Positions 58,156 through 64,000 of a stretch of 64,000 bases of DNA are shown piece after piece; the stretch's first letter is position 1; the number at the start of each line of letters is the position of its first letter. The notes under the pieces were generated by a model that did no database searches, was not told where the DNA came from, and saw only the letters and a program-made list of their open reading frames with translations. The translations under genes and the position numbers were made by a program. Source of the stretch: Lactarius indigo (lineage: Eukaryota; Basidiomycota; Agaricomycetes; Russulales; Russulaceae); contig JAFKAC010000027.1 of NCBI GenBank assembly GCA_025766275.1, forward strand, positions 699,069 through 763,068, read 5' to 3'.

Positions 58156-61100
58156 ATGCCTGATGCAGAGCCTGCGGACTCGGAGCTTCTCTCTTCCCTG
58201 GATGCGGAGCTTTCGGCGCGCTCTACTTGGATGCCAAACGTCGACACTCTAGACTTCGTCAACGACCCTATCAAGAATGGACCCTACACACGTCAAACAC
58301 CTGACCAGCTCAGGCAGCCTAACGTTGGCCTGTATGCGCTGCAACCGACACGCAGGAATCACATTATCTTGGAACATGAGAACAGACTTTGCGACATCCT
58401 AATCGCTTTGGAATCGATCGAGACTACCGAGGCGGTGGAGGGCGTAGAAGACCGAGTTTTCCAGGAACTTGTCAGGATAAATCGATTGAAGGAGGCCGAG
58501 TGGTCGGGTCAGCGGAGTAGGCATGGTATCAACGGCGCTATCGTGAATACAGGTATGCTTTCATCGCATGCCAGTGCTGCCGTCGCAGCTGACGATTCCT
58601 CAGAAATCCACTTCCTTAGGAAACACCCGAAGAATACAACTACCCTTGCTATATATATCACAACATTGGTGATGTATATTTTATATCGCCTCCCACGCCG
58701 TGGCGCGGCCGTTCTGCTGGCGGGCATGAGAAGTATCTTGATGAGCCAAGCGGCACTTCTCCCGTTGGCGAGTGAAGTCCCGAAAGATCCACGGCGGCTT
58801 CTCACACTATACAATCTCGATCCTGTCACCCACAGTTACGTCTGCTGTCCCGCTTGCTATTTTTTATATCCACATTCGGTTGGGACGACCAAAAAGAGGA
58901 AGGCATCTGCTCTTTCCAGCGGGTTTCCCAATCCTGTGGGAAATGGCAATGACGACATCATCGATGTCCCGCTAGTTTCGTCTGCCCCAGCTCATTGTAC
59001 ACACCGTCGTGTTCGTTCAGGTTCTGCTTGCGGCGAGCCCTTATTCGACAACACCACGATCAATGGCAACGTTTATGTCGTTCCCCGGTTCAAGTACGAG
59101 GCACAAGATCTGAAGGAATGGCTCGGGTGGCTACTCTCGAGGCCTGCCATCGATGAGGAGGTATTCAAAGCCTTTCGAAAACCCCGCAAAGAGCGCATGG
59201 AGGATATGTGGGATGGAAAACATTTGTGCAGGATTCTTCTAAAAAAAGGCGAACGGTTCCTCCCAGGACCTGTAGACGAGACGCGTCTTGCATTTTCATT
59301 CTCGATGGACAGTTTTAACCCTTATCACATGAAAGAAGCTAAGCAAACTGTCTCGTCAACAGCCATCTGGCTTACTTTGCTTAACCTACCCCTCCACCTG
59401 CGAAACCGCCCCGAGAATATGTTTCTTGCTGGCGTCATCCCTGGGCCAAGGAAACCCTCACTCTCCGATGTAAACCACACAATCAAACTTCTCGTTGACA
59501 TTTTACTAGAGTTCTTTGACCCTGGCGTCTGGTATTCCAGAACAGCGGGGCATAGGCAAGGTTGTCGGGTTCGGGCTATCTTGGTACCCGTTGTCTCGGA
59601 TATGCTCGCCGCACGGCAAGCTGGTGGCTTCGCGAGTCCGACGGCGGCATCTTTCTGCACACTCTGCAGCCTGAAGATTCAAGACATCGAAAACCTTGAT
59701 AGATCTACTTGGCCAGAGCGAGACGTTGGAGCATCTCCGGCATGCAAGGAAATGGAGGGACGCGCAAACGATTGACGAACAGGAGACCCTCTTCAAAAAT
59801 CACGGAATACGATGGTCCGCTCTTCTCGATCTACCTTATTGGAACCCCGTTCTTTTTACCGCCATAGAGCCTATGCATGTTTTTGACGCTGGGCTCTTCC
59901 AGACTCACCTTCGGCAGATCTGGGGTATCGACACTACTGCTCCAAGTGGTGACGGGATTGCGTCGCAAGCTGTCAGGGAAATTGCTAGGCCATCAGCTTC
60001 CGAAATGGAGAAGTGGTACGACATCATACGCACTGCAAAGAGTACAGGAGTACTTCGAGAACAGCTTACTGGAAGACATTGTGCCCGATACCCTATGGCA
60101 CATCTGTGAGGACAACGATCTACGTCGTGCAGGTAATAAGGGACAACTAGCCGATGCTATTATAGAATGGGTAGGTCGTCGAACGAGACAAAATAACAAT
60201 AATCACGGTGGATATACTCACGTCGAGACCAGCGTCAGAAAGTCTCACCCGACATGATCCGACTTCCGGTCGTCCGTTCAAGTTCAACAGAACTTACACA
60301 ACCGGCCGCCGTAGTTCGTAGCGCCAGTGACGCAGAGTCCCGGAGCATCCGTGAGGGGAGCGTCGCTACAGATGACACCGTGAGTGGTCCGTGCTATCCG
60401 ACAGTTACTTGGCTTGACTGATTGATTCCTGTTAGTTGGCATCAAGGTGTACTGGTAGTCTGAGCAAAGAAAGACAGCCCTCAGAGGAGGAACAAAAGGC
60501 CATTGGCAAATGCATCGAGCAACTCATTCACCGAGCTGCCCAAAATACTGTGTTGCGGGCAAAAAGGATTATTCTTCAATTTGTCTGTCGCGATTACTGT
60601 CACATGACACAGGAGAAGCTGAATGAACTTCGCACCAAAGACGAGCTATACGCCGCCGCCGCTGCATGGGTACGTGCGCGACACACCAGTAGAAACTTCA
60701 TTCAATATTCAGACAGGTGGAAGAAAACGCCATTTCGCCAGGGGATTCTGTGCAGGAGGGAAAGACCCGTTCTATTACTGGAGCCGTCCTTGGGAAGGAC
60801 ATTATGGAGGCCGTTTGGGCAGACATGGCCCTCACTGAGCTTCCCTCCTGGGTGACGGACGTGCCTCGTAACTGGGGTACTGCGACGCGTGGAAAACTAA
60901 GTGCAAACAACTGGAGGGTTATCTGCACCGTCCACCTACCCATCACTCTAATAGGGCTTTGGGGAGGGGATGATGCACCGGAAGACCGGCAACACAAACT
61001 CCAGAATTTCATGGACTTAGTTTCTGCCGTCCAGATTGCTAATCTACGATCGGTCTCCAAGCAGGACATTGAGCGATATGAGCATTACATTCAACGCTAC

Positions 61101-62085
61101 TTGGTTAGTCTCAAATCACTATACAAGCTCACGAAGGTGAAGCCTATCCACCACGCGGCCCTGCACTACGGCGAGACCCTTAGGAGTTTCGGGCTGGCAC
61201 ACACTCACGGAGCTGCCTTTTACGAACGATATATCCACTCCATGCAGACCCAAAATCACAATATGAAGCTCGGTTTGTGATTCATTTGCTGTGAGATATC
61301 GTGCACCAGGCACTCACCACATTCTCAATCAGGCAGCCTCGAATCGACATTCATGCATAGCTCCGCAAGAGAGGCAAAGTTGCAAGCCTTGCTCTCTGAC
61401 CACAGTGAAGTGCGTGAACGTGTTGGCGAACTTGTGAAAACATATGAAACATTCCTTGCTGAGGATGTCCGGGGAACGCGCTTGGCCCATATGGTCGGTA
61501 CAACGAAGCTGACGCAGCAGCCGGATATTGCCTTTGATGAGACACGTCTACGTGACTCGGACCTCACTGATGCCATGCTCCTTCTGCTAGTGCAATTTTT
61601 AAACCGAAAGCACCGGACAACCGCATATCATACCGACGGTTCTCTAGGCGACATGGTCTCACCAAGGGCTAAGCTCTTAGACAAGTTTTCCCTTCGAGGG
61701 GTTCAGTATTCAACCGCGGGAAGTCGAACGCGCAATAGTCACATCCTCTTCAGACTTCCACAAATAGACGCATCCGAGTTATTGGCTCATCCAGAACCGG
61801 GGCAGATCACCGATATTTTTCTCCATTCTCAAGTCGGGTCACACCATCCGCCCATCTATCTGTGCATTCGACCTTATGAACCCCTCCGATTGGAGCTTAG
61901 CGACGTCGACAAATCTTATAGGCAATTCGGCTTTTCGGGAGGCTTTTTATGTGAACGAGCGCTTGGAGCCTATTGTTGTTGACCATTCCAACGTCATCTC
62001 CCACATAGCAGTGACCCCGCTGGAAATACGGGGGTGCGAAGTTCTCCACGTCCTCCCTATGGATAGGGTTGGTTTCCATTTGTAA
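58156..62085 (+). pseudogene. tnp2-like (CACTA/EnSpm) transposase, frameshifted
   Basis: The first open block (58156-59727, ATG) has a Cys cluster (YVCCPACYFLYP, CTHRR, SACGEPLF) and the core typical of fungal tnp2 proteins: FSMDSFNPYHMKEAKQTVSS, RNRPENMFLAGVIPGPRKPS, LLEFFDPGVWYSR and QAGGFASPTAASFCTLC. After a frameshift near 59727 it continues with NHGIRWSALLDLPYWNPVLF and AIEPMHVFDAGLFQTHLRQI. Another shift near 60040 leads to LWHICEDNDLRRAGNKGQLA. Introns occur near 60165, 60380, 60670 and 61278. The C-terminal part has PRNWGTATRGKLSANNWRVI and THGAAFYERYIHSMQ. A third shift near 61930 precedes the last frame ending at 62085. Such transposases cut and paste DNA with short CACTA-type termini. 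Not functional here. Confidence 0.8.
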
Positions 62086-62152
62086 TAGAGGGAAAAATCT
62101 GACGGCTCGAAACTAGTTGCGAATGTCATCCACGCGCGCTGAGGATGCTGGG

Positions 62153-64000
62153 GCCTGGGTGGATAACCCTGACAACTGAGCGGCGTAACCTCCGTGCATT
62201 GTCAGACAGCGTATCCTCAATGTATTATATGCGGGCGTCACTAGCGGGTAGTAGTACTGTGATGGTAACGAAGACAACAAACGAAGGCGAAAAGACAGAA
62301 AGCGTAGAAAATCATGGCCGGGCTGAATCGACTATCCTAGCCACGACTTCGGCATGGGTGCTAAATATGGCATCCAGCAATCGTCGACACCACATGACTT
62401 GCCAGGTCGGTTGCCCACGGCTCCGCAAGCCTTCCAGAGCCTTGCGGCGAACAGCGTGGCCTCCCTTTTGTTTCATCGTTTTCCCTGCAGTGTCCTTGTT
62501 CATTCCATCCGGTGGGAACCTTCTTTACCGCAATATAGTTACCGTAAAGAGATTTTTTTTCATGAGGCATATCGGAATTTACCTTTTCCCTTGTACATGG
62601 ACGCTAACTGCTTTGCTTTGTTCCTCATGTTCCACTAGGTGTCGACTTCGTCGACGAAAAACTTGCTTGTGTTTACAGTGAGGTTGGAAGTGTGGTAAAA
62701 GTGGAGGTGTTCTGTAGTTTTCAGGCAAATTGCATCGACACTAGACAGGCGCAATTTTATTAGTATTGACGGGGCTCAACAAACTTCGTTTCATCGAGAA
62801 TGTCTGCGAAAAAATATGTACGCAATTTGTGATGTCGAGCTTAGCGGTGTCAGGTGGATGCGATTTTTTAAAATGGCCATCGATAGCGTCGGCCACACCA
62901 CTATTACCGACCGTTCCTCCGACCATTCCCTTCGAGCACCATCTCTGACAACACTCCTGAGACCGGTAGGTTCTCACTAAGCGGTGTTGGATGAGGCTCA
63001 CTCTACTTCGTAGGGGCCATTCGCGGAACCCATGCAACCATCGCACAGCCCGTTGACCTCGAGCCTGTTGAGGAGCCAGTCCCAATTTCTCCCCCACCGG
63101 CCGTCCGGGTCACTCCACCTCAACCTGCCGAGGAGATCATAGAAGTCTTCCATCCTCAACCCGCTGCGGAGGAGACCCAGGTACCGGTCTCTGTGCCCGT
63201 CGCGACACCCCCTCATTTCCCGGTCCGTTCAGAGACGACGACGTTATTATCGTCAGTTACTGAGTCTACACCAAGCACCATTTCATCACGCCGTCCTGTA
63301 AGCCCCCAGGTCCCCTCCAACCCCTCGGTCTCAATCCGAGGACCACCGAAACGGATGATACGAGCATCCCCTTTGATCGCTCAGTCTATCCCTTTGGCAC
63401 ATCTTTCTTGCGACCCACGGCCTCTGCGTACACTTCTCAGGAACCAAGCCGGCTGAGTACCATTGACGAAAGCCAGTCGAGCGAGTCACCGCCGATTACT
63501 TACTCATCGCCACCCTCGCCTTCCCCCACGCCTAGAGGGCTCTTAAACCATAAGTGCTCTACTGAACGATGTACAAACCCGCTGACGAGTAGTACTCATG
63601 CACAGAGAACCAAAGACCTGCAGCATACAAAACCACCCTTTCTTAGCTGCACCGAGATGGTCTATGGGGAACCCGCGCCACCAAGTCTTCGTCTTCTTCA
63701 CGCCGATCTATTATCGGGTGCATCTGAGTATCACCTGCTCACATACAGTATACTGATCTGAAATCGAATTCCCAACCGACGATCTCGTTGGTAAGTCGAA
63801 ATGCCCCCCTTCGTGCACACTTCCACTGACTGCGTCCTTCACAGCGATCCTCACATCTGAATCCCCTTCCCCAACCAACACCCCCCAGCTCCTTCGTTCC
63901 ATGAATGCGCAGTCTCGTTCAAGCAAGGTGAACCGTCCGAGCAAGTAACGACGCTCCTCGATCACGTCCAATTCGTGGACCCATGTTCACCGGACATCGA
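62153..64000 (+). repeat. Right arm of the long inverted repeat (partner 34915-36762)
   Basis: Inverted near-identical copy of the left arm, starting 68 bp after the transposase stop and cut by the window end, where 64000 pairs with 34915. It carries the same coding-like segments in the opposite direction. A 178-codon frame at 62145-62681 is open here but interrupted in the left arm. Confidence 0.95.
63193..63761 (+). pseudogene. Pro/Ser/Thr-rich segment in the right inverted arm, frameshifted
   Basis: Same protein-like segment as in the left arm (35155-35724). Here one base is missing near 63353, which shifts the frame after SNPSVSIRGPP, and another near 63915 after MNAQS; the left arm keeps these frames open. 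The right arm is therefore the more decayed copy. Confidence 0.5.

Larger units (their letters stand above)
36763..62152. mobile_element. 25.4-kb interior between long inverted repeats, candidate composite transposon
   Basis: The interior holds a decayed tnp2-like transposase next to its right edge, a partial mitochondrial carrier next to its left edge, a Crinkler-like pseudogene and several orphan genes. Long inverted arms with an inside transposase are the layout of a transposon or a foldback/nested element. However, classical CACTA elements have short inverted termini with CACTA ends, which I did not find at the arm boundary. An inverted duplication of host DNA around unrelated insertions is the alternative. 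Confidence 0.4.

Noticed and set aside
36763..62152. Starship-type giant element
   Set aside because: No tyrosine recombinase captain gene was seen, and Starships are known from Pezizomycotina.
62145..62681. 178-codon plus frame at the start of the right arm
   Set aside because: Interrupted in the near-identical left arm and without protein-like features; treated as chance.
1..64000. tRNA, rRNA and CRISPR features
   Set aside because: No convincing tRNA arms, rRNA stretches or spaced short repeats were found; CRISPR is not expected in a fungus.

Overview
The window looks like a basidiomycete fungus of the class Agaricomycetes. The evidence is short introns (about 50-75 bp, GT...AG), four genes of the Agaricomycete-rich DUF6535 membrane-protein family, an Agaricomycete-type WD40 protein and a tnp2 (CACTA/EnSpm-like) transposase. 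Nothing bacterial or viral was seen. All assignments come from reading the sequence; no database was searched.

Left part (1-26,800): a tandem array of DUF6535 genes on the minus strand. Genes at 2767-5552, 8260-10974 and 23653-26429 are open with matching three-exon structures; the one at 15797-18588 is broken by a single frameshift. Before each full gene lies a decayed 3' remnant of the same family (about 1018-2065, 7186-8175, 14042-15060, 21007-21640). Beside these, on the plus strand, are decayed copies of a second, unidentified gene (starting near 1, 5915, 12995, 19787 and 22881). The block 1-5,430 is duplicated as 12,979-18,460. The array grew by repeated duplication of a unit made of plus-strand relic, truncated DUF6535 and full DUF6535. 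A small unrelated minus-strand gene sits at 21949-22500.

Middle part (26,800-36,800): gene-poor repeat land with an LTR-like stretch, imperfect direct repeats and relics, then a multi-exon WD40-repeat gene (31956-33315, minus), a dispersed repeat (33435-34125) and a proline/serine-rich open segment.

Right part (34,915-64,000): 34915-36762 and 62153-64000 are nearly identical inverted copies of at least 1.85 kb (the right one runs off the window). They enclose 25.4 kb. Just inside the right arm is a frameshifted tnp2-like transposase (58156-62085). The interior also holds a mitochondrial-carrier fragment, a degraded P-loop/nuclease gene of Crinkler type (51688-54649), and several spliced genes I do not recognise, two of them with fully phase-consistent models (45465-46576 and 56145-56894). 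This may be a large composite or nested transposon carrying host genes, and is the most interesting structure here.

What works together: the DUF6535 genes form one paralogous membrane-protein cluster of unknown function. The right part is best read as mobile DNA with cargo, mostly in decay.
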